A stretch of DNA of 64,000 nucleotides from Levilactobacillus andaensis. Lineage in GTDB: Bacteria > Bacillota > Bacilli > Lactobacillales > Lactobacillaceae. Every line of letters starts with the position of its first letter. Positions within the stretch are counted from its first letter, which is position 1. Positions 7,271-15,042 of this stretch are shown here, piece by piece. Position numbers and translations under genes: made by a program. A model generated the notes under the pieces. It saw only the letters and a program-made list of their open reading frames with translations. It made no database searches and was not told where the DNA came from. The stretch lies in assembly GCF_016861695.1 (NCBI RefSeq), contig NZ_BOLP01000015.1, positions 1 to 64,000 on the forward strand. Direction: 5' to 3'.

Positions 7271-9064
7271 GTGCAGACTTGGCAGTTCTGGCGGGAATCG
7301 ACTCGCCACTTTTTCCAACACTGGGGGAGTTACGTCACCCTAGTCTTCGTCACCAACCTTGTCATCAGCTATCTCGCGGTCCCCGTCTTCACCTGGCTCA
7401 CCGCCGAACTCATGGCTTGGCAACACGTGCCTTACGTGTCCTACACCAATATCGGTAGCATCATCGTGAGTCATCCCCTGGCCATCATCGGGCTACTCCT
7501 GATCCTGTTAGCCGTGATCACCCTGATCTACTGGCAATTCGCTTACCTCCTATTAGGAATCACGAATATCAAACGGGGCCGGCCGCAAACTTCCCGCGAT
7601 GTTCTAGGCGACACCTTCCGTAGTATCGCCGGGGCCTCACCCAGTACGTTTCTCTTCTTTATTGGCTACTTTATTGTCATCATGCCATTTGGCAGCATCC
7701 TGTTCACCACGCCACTGCTCAACAAGGCGCGGATTCCCTCATTCATTGTCAGCTACCTAACGGATAATAACCTGTTCGCCGTATTGCTCGGGCTCTTCTA
7801 CGTTGGCGCGGCCTACTTGGGGATTCGCTTGATTGCGGTACTTCCACTCATGATGATCGACCACCTGCATAGTCGCGAGGCGATTCGCTTGAGTTGGCAA
7901 CGTACGCGCCGGCATTTCTGGCGCTACCTGAGTCGTATCTTGCTCACGCTGGTCATGGTCAGCATTGCGATTGCCGTCATCTATGCCGCCCTCTACCTCG
8001 GCCAAGTGCTTTTCGATAAGACGGGGATCGCATTGGCGGCCGCGACCGTCAACCTGTTTCTCATGGAAGTCATTACGGAATTTATCGTGTGCTACTCCAC
8101 TGTCATCTTCATGATGATCATCCTGAGTAGCCACGATACCCATCGACTGGCGCCATCCATGCTCTTTAGCTTCCGTGAACCGGCGAAAACGCGCTTGCGG
8201 ACCCGCATCCTGATCATCGGCGGGTTGACCGTCATCAGCGCCGCACTGGTTGGGTTCAACCTGGTCTTTCTAAATGGTCTCGCCATGAGCAAGCCGCTCA
8301 CCATCGCCCACCGTGGTGTGGATAACGGCAATGGCGTTCAAAATACCATTCCCGCCATGATCAAGACCAGCAGGGAAAAGCCCGACTACGTTGAAATGGA
8401 TATCCGCATGACCAAGGACCACCAATTTGTCGTGATGCACGATGCCACGCTGAAGACTCTGGCGAACCTGAAACGGAGCGTCTCCAAGATGACCCTAGCG
8501 CAATTGACCAAGGTCACCGTCACGGAGAACGGCTACCAGGCGAAGATTCCTAGCTTTAATCAGTACCTCAATACGGCCATTGCCCATCATCAAAAACTGC
8601 TGATTGAAATCAAGACTGGTGGGGCCGACACCAAGGACCTCCCCGAACGGTTCTACCGGCAGTTCGGCCAGCGAATCATCGACAACCACGAACAGGTCCA
8701 CACCCTGAGCTATTCCATCATGAATCGGCTGAAAAAGGAGCACCCAAACTTGTTCGTCAGCTACATCTTGCCGTATAACCTGACGTTCCCGCACACCCGC
8801 GCTAACGCCTATACCATGGAGTCGACGACCCTCAACGATTCATTTATCAACCAAGCCGACCGCGAACACAAGAAGGTCTACGCTTGGGACATCGATGACA
8901 TTACAACCATGGACCAAATGATGTTCATGGGGGTCAATGGCGTCATCACGAACAATCTGCACCTGATTCAACAGGAAATCAAGGACAACACGGATCATCC
9001 GAGCTATGCCAACTTACTGCTGACGTTTATGAATGATTTGTCGCTGGAGACTCAAACCCAATAA
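7271..9064 (+). CDS. Membrane-anchored glycerophosphodiester phosphodiesterase
   Basis: This is a protein of about 597 residues. The N-terminal 340 residues form a polytopic membrane domain with several hydrophobic segments, ending in VISAALVGFNLVFLNGLAM. The rest is a GDPD TIM-barrel starting AHRGVDNGNGVQNT (catalytic His and Arg), with EMDIRM and VVMHD supplying Glu/Asp/His. It would hydrolyse glycerophosphodiesters, possibly lipid or teichoic-acid derived, outside or at the membrane. The membrane region resembles the GDPD-associated domain common in lactobacilli. The GTG at 7271 has GAGGAG at a normal distance, while the TTG at 7262 would almost touch it. A terminator follows directly. Confidence 0.9.
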   Translation: MQTWQFWRESTRHFFQHWGSYVTLVFVTNLVISYLAVPVFTWLTAELMAWQHVPYVSYTNIGSIIVSHPLAIIGLLLILLAVITLIYWQFAYLLLGITNIKRGRPQTSRDVLGDTFRSIAGASPSTFLFFIGYFIVIMPFGSILFTTPLLNKARIPSFIVSYLTDNNLFAVLLGLFYVGAAYLGIRLIAVLPLMMIDHLHSREAIRLSWQRTRRHFWRYLSRILLTLVMVSIAIAVIYAALYLGQVLFDKTGIALAAATVNLFLMEVITEFIVCYSTVIFMMIILSSHDTHRLAPSMLFSFREPAKTRLRTRILIIGGLTVISAALVGFNLVFLNGLAMSKPLTIAHRGVDNGNGVQNTIPAMIKTSREKPDYVEMDIRMTKDHQFVVMHDATLKTLANLKRSVSKMTLAQLTKVTVTENGYQAKIPSFNQYLNTAIAHHQKLLIEIKTGGADTKDLPERFYRQFGQRIIDNHEQVHTLSYSIMNRLKKEHPNLFVSYILPYNLTFPHTRANAYTMESTTLNDSFINQADREHKKVYAWDIDDITTMDQMMFMGVNGVITNNLHLIQQEIKDNTDHPSYANLLLTFMNDLSLETQTQ

Positions 9065-9071
9065 ACATATG

Positions 9072-9108
9072 AAAACGACGACACAAATTTAATTGTGCCG
9101 CCGTTTTT
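9072..9108 (+). terminator. Terminator of the GDPD gene
   Basis: AACGACGACACAA / TTGTGCCGCCGTT with T6 on the plus strand. A-rich flanks could let it also serve the convergent gene at 9136. Confidence 0.85.
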
Positions 9109-9135
9109 TGGTGCTCTCTAAAATTTTCAATAACG

Positions 9136-9660
9136 TTATTTCTTTTCGATTTTTCGTAATGGCCGCTTGATCAAATGCAGCAGTTTCTCCGACTGTAGCC
9201 GGGCAACCACCGCGTCAACAGCCACCTGCATCAACTTTTCGTTTAAGTCCTTCGCCGCCGGTTGGACCTGTTCCTCGCCGAGATGGTGGAGGCGGTCCTC
9301 TAACTGACTGACAAAGTTGTCATAGGCCTGCTTCGGATAGTCGCCAGCCGTGATCTGGTCGATTCCCGAACGGACCGTATCCGTTTGGAACATGGGCTTG
9401 AGAAGGCTGATCATCAAAATATCCGTCAGCTGCATGGTCTGATATTTCTTCTTAACGGGTGCCAAAATGACGTTGTGTTTCACATAATTATTGATCATTG
9501 CCGGTGTAATCGTGTCGATTCCCAGCGGTCCCAGCACATCGTTGATCAGCGCCGTGACCTGGTCCATGTAGAGGTCAAACTTCGGTAAGTCGTCCCAACG
9601 TGGGAGTCTGACGCCATGCATCTGATGTTCCCAGCGGGTGTATTGATTAAAATCAGCCAT
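9136..9660 (-). CDS. DUF1836-family protein, probable regulator
   Basis: This 174-residue cytosolic protein shows the DUF1836 pattern: an N-terminal helical part with LPRWDDLP, then TPAMINNYVKHNVILAP, a MerR-like helix-turn-helix stretch (about 50-75), and LTDILMISLLKPMF. DUF1836 proteins are usually considered DNA-binding regulators, though their targets are largely unknown. A perfect 17-base palindrome overlaps the -35 of its promoter, so autoregulation is plausible. The gene stands alone between convergent GDPD and a P-type ATPase gene that ends upstream. Confidence 0.85.
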   Translation of the reverse strand: MADFNQYTRWEHQMHGVRLPRWDDLPKFDLYMDQVTALINDVLGPLGIDTITPAMINNYVKHNVILAPVKKKYQTMQLTDILMISLLKPMFQTDTVRSGIDQITAGDYPKQAYDNFVSQLEDRLHHLGEEQVQPAAKDLNEKLMQVAVDAVVARLQSEKLLHLIKRPLRKIEKK

Positions 9661-9692
9661 GTTACTTCCCTACCCTTCCGTTTCTACCTCCG

Positions 9693-9724
9693 ATTATAGC
9701 ATAGAATCTAGTCTTAGTGACTAG
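9693..9724 (-). promoter_or_regulatory. Extended -10 promoter with 17-base palindrome
   Basis: Minus strand: TATAAT (9693-9698) preceded by TGC (extended -10) with a weak GTCACT -35 at 17 bases. CTAGTC-TTAGT-GACTAG (9708-9724) is a perfect 6-5-6 inverted repeat covering the -35. Confidence 0.6.
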
Positions 9725-9772
9725 CTAAGAAATAATTCTGGGAATTCACCTAGTGAAAAGACCAGTAACGGG

Positions 9773-12112
9773 TTAACGCCAACGAATTCGACTGAGGATT
9801 CGGTGCCCCAAGATGTCCTGCACCACGATAAAGACGGGCACGACGCTTGCCATCAGTGGTAGATATAACAACGCTAATTTCCAATTCAGCAGGTTGACCA
9901 AAGAGAAAATCGGACCAAAAAACAGGAAAATAACGGCAAACAGCCCCGCCATAACGGCCACCAACGCAATCTTAAAGCGGTTCAGTGGCCGCGCAACCAT
10001 CAGCAACGCATTTAAACTGATCATCCCGGTCAGCAGAACGCTCAACGTCGATGTCGTTGCAAAGCTCAGGCTAAACTGCGTCCCCAACGCCATGATAACT
10101 AGGATGTAGCCGACTACGCAGACCGCGGCCGGCGCGGCGATCTCCATGACTTGTTGCATGAACCGCCCCGTAATACGGGCGTAGTTGGGCTGCAGGGCCA
10201 GGAAGAACGTGGGGATTCCGACCATTAGCGATGAGATGGGCGTCAGTTGAATTGGCTCGAACGGATAACTCCGCGTCATGAAGATAAAGATCAGCGTCAA
10301 AACGACCGAATACATCGTCTTGATCAGAAATAGGGACGCGACCCGCTCGATGTTATTGATGACCCGGCGCCCCTCATTAAGGACGTTAATCATCGCATCG
10401 AAGTTCGAGTCGACCAGCACGAAATCGGCCAGACTCTTGGTCGCCTCACTCCCGGACGCCATGGCAATGCTACAGTCGGCTTGGCGCAGGGCCAGCAGGT
10501 CGTTGACCCCGTCTCCGGTCATTGCCACCGTATGACCGGCGCGCTGATAGGCTTTAATGAGTTGTTCCTTCTGTTGGGGTGTGACCCGACCAAACACGTT
10601 ATTCTCACTGACAAGGCGGTCGTAGTTCGGTTCAGCGCCCACCTGACTCATGTCGACCAACTGCTTGGCACCGGCGATTCCGGCACGCTCGGCAATGCTG
10701 GCGACCGTGACGGGGTTATCCCCGGAGATGACCTTCAACGCGACGTCCTGATTGGCAAAGAAACTAAACGTATCCTTGGCCCGCGGCCGCAACTCGTCGG
10801 TAATCAACAGCAGTCCGATTGCTCGCGGATTCGTCGGCCGTGGTGTCGTCAGCTCATCGACTTCGGCCAGGAGCAGTACCCGGTAACCTTGCGCTGCCAG
10901 CGTTTGGATTCGCTGTTTAACATCGGTTGGCACCGTATCAAAGATGAACTCCGGCGCGCCCATGACGTACGCATGCTGGTCAAAGGCCGCCCCGCTCCAT
11001 TTACGACCAGAAGAAAATGGCAAAATGGTGTCGGCGACAACCGTTGGCGTGCCGAGCGCCGTCTGGACGGCCTGGGCCGTTTCGTTGTCATCACCCGTTG
11101 CAGCTACCAGTTCGGCCAGAATGGCATTGAGCTGGTCGGTCGACTGCTGGGCGAGCGGTTCAACGCGTTCCAATTGGAGGAGGCCGTTGGTGATAGTCCC
11201 CGTTTTATCTAGGCACAACACATCGACTCGAGCGAGCGCTTCAATGGCCGGCAGTTCCCGCACGAGGACGTGTCGCCGCCCTAAGGTAAATGCCCCCGCC
11301 GCCAGTGCCACAGATGTCAGCAGGACTAACCCCTCTGGAATCATCCCGACCATCGAGGCTACGGTCCCCAGAATCGCGCGGTTTTGGCTCTGACCGCGCA
11401 TCATCGCCGAGATAAATAGTGCGGCACCTAGTGGAATGATGGCAAACGTGAGCACTTTAATAATTCGATTGATAATCGTCAGCAGTTGACTGGCCGTCCG
11501 GCGTTTCTGCTTGGCTGAGTGCGCCAACTGTTTGACGAAACTCCCGCTCCCAACCGCCGTTGTCTGTACAACGGCGCGGCCGCCGAGAATGACGCTCCCG
11601 GAGACCAGCTCGTCACCGGTCTGCTTGATGATGGGCGTTGACTCCCCGGTAATCTGGGATTCATCGACCTCCATCCCCTGCGTATCGCGAATCAGGCCGT
11701 CCACGGGCAACTGGTCACCCCGGCCAATTTCCAGCAGGTCATCCATGACGATGGCGTCTTGATGGTGCGGCTCGACCTGGCCCTCACGGAGCACGTTAAT
11801 GTTGGCTTCCGAGAGTAAGGCCAGTTTGTCGACTTGGCGTTTGGACCGAATTTCCTGAAAAATACCGATTCCCGTGTTGACCACGACGACGCCCAAAAAG
11901 AGTAAGTTTTTGTAGCTTCCAGTGAACAAGACCAGTCCACCCAGAAGTAAGTTGATCAAGTTAAATAGGGTTAATAAATTATCCCGAAATATTTGTTTGA
12001 CACTTCGAGTCAGCGGCGGTAACGGGTCATTCTGTTGGCCCGCAGCGATTCGTTCTTTGACCTCAGCGGCCGTCAATCCGCTAGTAATCGGTGGTAAATA
12101 ACGGTCTGCCAT
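9773..12112 (-). CDS. P-type cation-transporting ATPase (CtpE/Ca2+-ATPase-like)
   Basis: This 779-residue P-type ATPase has the N-terminal cation-ATPase motif, the actuator domain with ITGEST, a transmembrane PEGL motif (GMIPEGLVLLTS), the phosphorylation site CLDKTGTITNG, the hinge TGDGVNDLLALRQAD, and further C-terminal transmembrane helices. There is no N-terminal HMA domain and no CPx motif, so it is not a heavy-metal type. The PEGL form resembles CtpE, reported as a Ca2+ uptake pump in mycobacteria, but the ion cannot be decided here. The ATG at 12112 has GGAGG eight bases upstream; the adjacent GTG at 12115 is possible. It is monocistronic. Confidence 0.9.
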   Translation of the reverse strand: MADRYLPPITSGLTAAEVKERIAAGQQNDPLPPLTRSVKQIFRDNLLTLFNLINLLLGGLVLFTGSYKNLLFLGVVVVNTGIGIFQEIRSKRQVDKLALLSEANINVLREGQVEPHHQDAIVMDDLLEIGRGDQLPVDGLIRDTQGMEVDESQITGESTPIIKQTGDELVSGSVILGGRAVVQTTAVGSGSFVKQLAHSAKQKRRTASQLLTIINRIIKVLTFAIIPLGAALFISAMMRGQSQNRAILGTVASMVGMIPEGLVLLTSVALAAGAFTLGRRHVLVRELPAIEALARVDVLCLDKTGTITNGLLQLERVEPLAQQSTDQLNAILAELVAATGDDNETAQAVQTALGTPTVVADTILPFSSGRKWSGAAFDQHAYVMGAPEFIFDTVPTDVKQRIQTLAAQGYRVLLLAEVDELTTPRPTNPRAIGLLLITDELRPRAKDTFSFFANQDVALKVISGDNPVTVASIAERAGIAGAKQLVDMSQVGAEPNYDRLVSENNVFGRVTPQQKEQLIKAYQRAGHTVAMTGDGVNDLLALRQADCSIAMASGSEATKSLADFVLVDSNFDAMINVLNEGRRVINNIERVASLFLIKTMYSVVLTLIFIFMTRSYPFEPIQLTPISSLMVGIPTFFLALQPNYARITGRFMQQVMEIAAPAAVCVVGYILVIMALGTQFSLSFATTSTLSVLLTGMISLNALLMVARPLNRFKIALVAVMAGLFAVIFLFFGPIFSLVNLLNWKLALLYLPLMASVVPVFIVVQDILGHRILSRIRWR

Positions 12113-12220
12113 CACACCAGCCTCCTTTACCGTTTCGTTACCCCCATTGTACTAGATATTTTGGTAGCGCTCCCTTAATCCGTTCAGATTTTCTTTATCC
12201 TTAAGCGAATCGCTACCGAT

Positions 12221-12250
12221 TTAACGGTCACCGCTGAAACGGCTATACTA
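12221..12250 (+). promoter_or_regulatory. Promoter of the 52-codon membrane peptide gene
   Basis: TTAACG, 17-base spacer, TATACT. It starts a leader of about 130 bases with at least one small hairpin (CGCATC..GTGCG) before the ATG at 12382. No known riboswitch was recognised in that leader. Confidence 0.5.
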
Positions 12251-12381
12251 AAATGAGGAAGACTGTAGAAACCAGCTCACGTCCGCATCGTGGAGGTGCG
12301 TTGATTTTCACAATCTGCCAGCCGAAAGTCTGTCGATCTCGACTGATAAATCGGCCAAACTAATCCATGGGAGGAATCATC

Positions 12382-12540
12382 ATGAATCACAAATCATCAG
12401 CTGTTATTCTATTTATCCTCTATTTAGTTCTGCTTGGGTGTATGTTAGCCCACCAAGATATGCTCGCCATGTGGCTCATGACGTTTGGCATGTTGATCGA
12501 AGCTTCTGTTAACCTCTACGACCAATTCAAACGCCGGTAG
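12382..12540 (+). CDS. Small hydrophobic membrane protein, unknown function
   Basis: A 52-codon reading frame starts with ATG eight bases after GGGAGG. It encodes one or two hydrophobic segments (VILFILYLVLLG and MLAMWLMTFGML) and ends in a basic, soluble tail (QFKRR). It has a promoter and a long leader of its own and lies divergent from the P-type ATPase. No family was recognised. The good Shine-Dalgarno sequence and membrane-like composition argue that it is translated. Its position next to an ion pump is suggestive only. Confidence 0.7.
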   Translation: MNHKSSAVILFILYLVLLGCMLAHQDMLAMWLMTFGMLIEASVNLYDQFKRR

Positions 12541-12620
12541 AAAGCGTTGTCATTTTAGCGGATTTAGCCTAAACTAGACTTATTATGCTGACGACATTTG
12601 CCGTCAAGGAGGAACACACG

Positions 12621-13469
12621 ATGACACCCACCAAGATTACGGATACGATTGAACTCGCCGACGGCAACCGCATGCCCGTTATGGGTTTCGGCACCTATTT
12701 AATCGGCGACCAAGACACCATGAACACCACCATTGACGCCGCTTGGAACGCTGGCTACCGGATGTTCGACACGGCCATGATGTACCGCAACGAAGACATT
12801 CTCGGACCAACCCTGCATCAACTCGGCTTACCCCGCGAAGGCCTCTTTTTGACCAGTAAGGTGGCCGAAGTGGTCCAGGGCTATGACCGGACGATGAAGG
12901 CCGTTGAAGGCTCGCTGAAACGGCTCCAGACGGACTATTTGGACCTCTTATTGGTTCATTGGCCAGTCCATGAATACTTCTTCGACACCTGGCGCGCCAT
13001 GGAACAACTGAAGGCCGATGGCAAGGTGAAGTCGATTGGCGTGTCCAATTACACCATGGCTCACCTAGAGTTACTCGCCACGCAGGCCAAGGAGATGCCG
13101 GTCGTTAACCAAGTCGAATACCACCCCTACTTGAACCAGCAGGCGCTACTCGACTTCGACCGCGACCAAAAAATCGTCACGGAAGCCTGGAGTCCTCTAG
13201 GTCGGCGTGTCGTTTTGGACAACCCGATGCTGGCTAAGATTGCTAAGCACCAAGGCAAAACGGTTGCCCAAGTCATCTTACGTTGGGAGCTCCAGCACGG
13301 TTTGTTACCAATTCCGAAGTCGACTCACGTGGAACGGATTCAGGAGAACGCCGATATTTTTGACTTCTCCTTAGCCGAAGACGAAATGACCATGATCGAC
13401 CTGTTGAATAAGAATGAGCGGACTGGGAACGAACCGGAAATCGTTTATGAGACTGGGAAACAGTACTAG
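12621..13469 (+). CDS. Aldo/keto reductase
   Basis: This 282-residue (alpha/beta)8 NADPH-dependent oxidoreductase is of the 2,5-diketo-gluconate reductase type. It has the opening MPVMGFGTYL, catalytic Tyr in DTAMMYRNE, Lys in LTSKVAE, His in LLVHWPVHE, the segment SIGVSNY, and the C-terminal cofactor-binding IPKSTHVERIQEN. GGAGG stands eight bases before the ATG at 12621, so the longer start at 12585 is unlikely. It is monocistronic with a strong terminator. It probably reduces sugar- or lipid-derived carbonyls in the cytosol; the natural substrate is unknown. Confidence 0.93.
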   Translation: MTPTKITDTIELADGNRMPVMGFGTYLIGDQDTMNTTIDAAWNAGYRMFDTAMMYRNEDILGPTLHQLGLPREGLFLTSKVAEVVQGYDRTMKAVEGSLKRLQTDYLDLLLVHWPVHEYFFDTWRAMEQLKADGKVKSIGVSNYTMAHLELLATQAKEMPVVNQVEYHPYLNQQALLDFDRDQKIVTEAWSPLGRRVVLDNPMLAKIAKHQGKTVAQVILRWELQHGLLPIPKSTHVERIQENADIFDFSLAEDEMTMIDLLNKNERTGNEPEIVYETGKQY

Positions 13470-13477
13470 TTGTCAAT

Positions 13478-13524
13478 AAAAAGCCATGTGAGCATCTCAA
13501 ATTGGATGCTCACATGGCTTTTTT
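13478..13524 (+). terminator. Terminator of the aldo/keto reductase gene
   Basis: A perfect 18-base stem (AAAAGCCATGTGAGCATC and its complement) is followed by TTTT. A-rich on the other side, it may also serve the convergent toxin gene. Confidence 0.95.
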
Positions 13525-13538
13525 GTGTTTACTGTGTT

Positions 13539-13916
13539 TTAAATATTGCCAATAACTCTATCGAAACCTAAGCCATCATTGACTATCTTCGCCACTCTCA
13601 TAAAATCAACGGCGTTAGCTTTCTCAACAAACTGGATTGCATGATCTTTAGCAATAAAATCAATCGTTCGAAATTGAATTGCATTTATTTGACCTTTAAT
13701 CTGATTAGCATGAAGATCAACATATCCAGCCTGTGTCCGTATTTTACTCGTGATTGGGCATACAGTGACATAACCGGTTCTTTGATTAAATACCGTAGAA
13801 CTAATTACAATTGCAGGTCGACGCTTCTGAATTTCACGGCCAACGGATGGATCAAACGTTACAAAGATTAAATCACCTTGGTGTGGTGTATAGCCATGAA
13901 AATCATAAGTAAACAT
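13539..13916 (-). CDS. mazF: MazF/PemK-family mRNA endoribonuclease toxin
   Basis: This 125-residue protein has the MazF/PemK beta-barrel pattern: HQGDLIFVTFDPSVGREIQK at the N-terminus, RRPAIVISS with the catalytic Arg region, and VTVCPITSK with the Thr/Ser segment, then a variable C-terminus. Family members cleave mRNA at short sequence motifs and are neutralised by the cognate antitoxin. Its ATG shares one base with the antitoxin stop (TAATG), the translational coupling typical of these modules. Confidence 0.92.
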   Translation of the reverse strand: MFTYDFHGYTPHQGDLIFVTFDPSVGREIQKRRPAIVISSTVFNQRTGYVTVCPITSKIRTQAGYVDLHANQIKGQINAIQFRTIDFIAKDHAIQFVEKANAVDFMRVAKIVNDGLGFDRVIGNI

Positions 13917-14137
13917 TAGATATCCTCCCGCCCAATACGACTTCCCAACAAATCATCATTTTCTGGACGCAAATCATCTTTCTTAATTAGCCTAGATGTA
14001 AATATATTGGGCTCCTTTGGCGTGAAGATCAGACTACCATCAGCCTCTTTCATAACCATATAGTCCGTCCCCTCTTTTACATCAAGTTTAGCTGGAATGC
14101 TTAATACTAAAGCATTTCCTTGTTTTCTAGCCTTCAT
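13916..14137 (-). CDS. mazE: MazE-like AbrB-fold antitoxin
   Basis: This 73-residue partner of the toxin has an N-terminal AbrB/SpoVT-type swapped-hairpin DNA-binding segment (KQGNALVLSIPAKLDVKEG) and an acidic C-terminus (RPENDDLLGSRIGRED), likely the toxin-wrapping tail. GGGAGG lies nine bases before the ATG. Antitoxins of this type repress their own promoter; a TTGTCA -35-like element lies upstream, but the -10 is unclear. Confidence 0.88.
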   Translation of the reverse strand: MKARKQGNALVLSIPAKLDVKEGTDYMVMKEADGSLIFTPKEPNIFTSRLIKKDDLRPENDDLLGSRIGREDI

Positions 14138-14223
14138 ATTAAGTTCCTCCCTAATAAGTAATTACATAGTAACACCTATAAATGACAAAAGCCATTACCA
14201 GCTCTCAACACCAAAAAATACAC

Positions 14224-14264
14224 AGAAACGCCCACCCAAGAACACATCTCGGGTGGGCGTTTCG
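14224..14264 (-). terminator. Terminator of the Hsp20 gene
   Basis: Minus strand: AAACGCCCACCC / GGGTGGGCGTTT with a T-rich tail. Confidence 0.85.
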
Positions 14265-14277
14265 TTACCTATTAAGG

Positions 14278-14703
14278 TTAGTCAATGCTGATTTCATGGT
14301 TATCGTCAACTTTGGTTTGTTTTGGCAAGGTCAGCGTTAAAACCCCGGCGTCATACTTTGCCTGAACGTTCTTCAAATCAATGTCTGGGAGATAGAAGGA
14401 ACGCGCAACGTTTTGGCTGCTCCGCTCTTGACGGAGGACCCGGCCATCGTCGTCCTTAGCAGATTGGTTGACCTCAGCCTTACCAGAAATACGTAACGTG
14501 TCATCGCGGTAGTCGACGTGAATGTCGTCCTTCTTAAAGCCCGGCAATTCGGCCGTGACCACGTAGTCTTTGTCGTGTTCGACCACGTCCGTCTTCATAC
14601 TGCTATCGCCACTAAACATATCGTGACCCAAGTTACCCACTTCATTGAAGAAATTCATTGGATCAAATAAATCAAAGTTCCGGTTCATAACATCATTAGC
14701 CAT
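14278..14703 (-). CDS. Small heat-shock protein of the Hsp20/alpha-crystallin family
   Basis: This 141-residue ATP-independent holdase has an N-terminal arm (DLFDPMNFFNEVG), an alpha-crystallin domain (about 35-125) with VVTAELPGFKKDDI and the signature AKYDAGVLTLTLPK, and a short tail. It binds unfolding proteins during heat or acid stress. The promoter carries a perfect CIRCE operator, so HrcA should repress it, a setting reported for some lactobacillar hsp genes. Confidence 0.95.
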   Translation of the reverse strand: MANDVMNRNFDLFDPMNFFNEVGNLGHDMFSGDSSMKTDVVEHDKDYVVTAELPGFKKDDIHVDYRDDTLRISGKAEVNQSAKDDDGRVLRQERSSQNVARSFYLPDIDLKNVQAKYDAGVLTLTLPKQTKVDDNHEISID

Positions 14704-14738
14704 AATTCATAACCCCTTTCTGCTTGATTACATTATCT

Positions 14739-14767
14739 ATAATAGTCAGCGTTGGTCAGAAATGCAA
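14739..14767 (-). promoter_or_regulatory. Hsp20 promoter
   Basis: Minus strand: TTGCAT (14762-14767), 17-base spacer, TATTAT (14739-14744). The -35 lies just downstream of CIRCE. Confidence 0.75.
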
Positions 14768-14771
14768 GCAA

Positions 14772-14798
14772 TTAGCACTCACTATTTCAGAGTGCTAA
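14772..14798. promoter_or_regulatory. CIRCE element (HrcA operator)
   Basis: TTAGCACTC-N9-GAGTGCTAA is a perfect match to the CIRCE consensus. It abuts the -35 of the Hsp20 promoter. Confidence 0.97.
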
Positions 14799-14993
14799 TT
14801 CGTGGATATAAACGCTATCATTACAGCATTTATATCTAGATGTGTACAATCAGTATCGAATATAAATTGAGTTTTTACATTAAAGGTCAAATAAAATCAA
14901 AATATATCAAACGCGTAAAGGTTGTGTTCAGCCTTTGTAAAGATGAACATTTGTTCGATTTTCTATGGTAAACTTCTACTTGTCATTATTCAG
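14799..14993. other. AT-rich gap without recognised features
   Basis: Several short inverted repeats are present but no coding frame with a Shine-Dalgarno site. It separates the Hsp20 gene from the glycan operon. Confidence 0.4.
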
Positions 14994-15032
14994 TCACTAA
15001 AAATAGCCACTGCAGACTATCTCCACAGTGAC
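14994..15032 (-). terminator. Weak terminator of the glycan operon
   Basis: Minus strand: CACTG..CAGTG stem followed by GCTATTTTT. Short stem and long loop, so only tentative. Confidence 0.4.
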
Positions 15033-15042
15033 CAAATTACGC

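Noticed and set aside
10481-11212. A 243-codon plus-strand frame within the P-type ATPase gene
   Set aside because: It is an antisense shadow of a gene with all family motifs and has no Shine-Dalgarno site or promoter.
12252-12381. Mn2+ (yybP-ykoY) riboswitch before the 52-codon gene, suggested by GCCGAAA and the nearby ion pump
   Set aside because: The conserved core loops of that riboswitch are absent.
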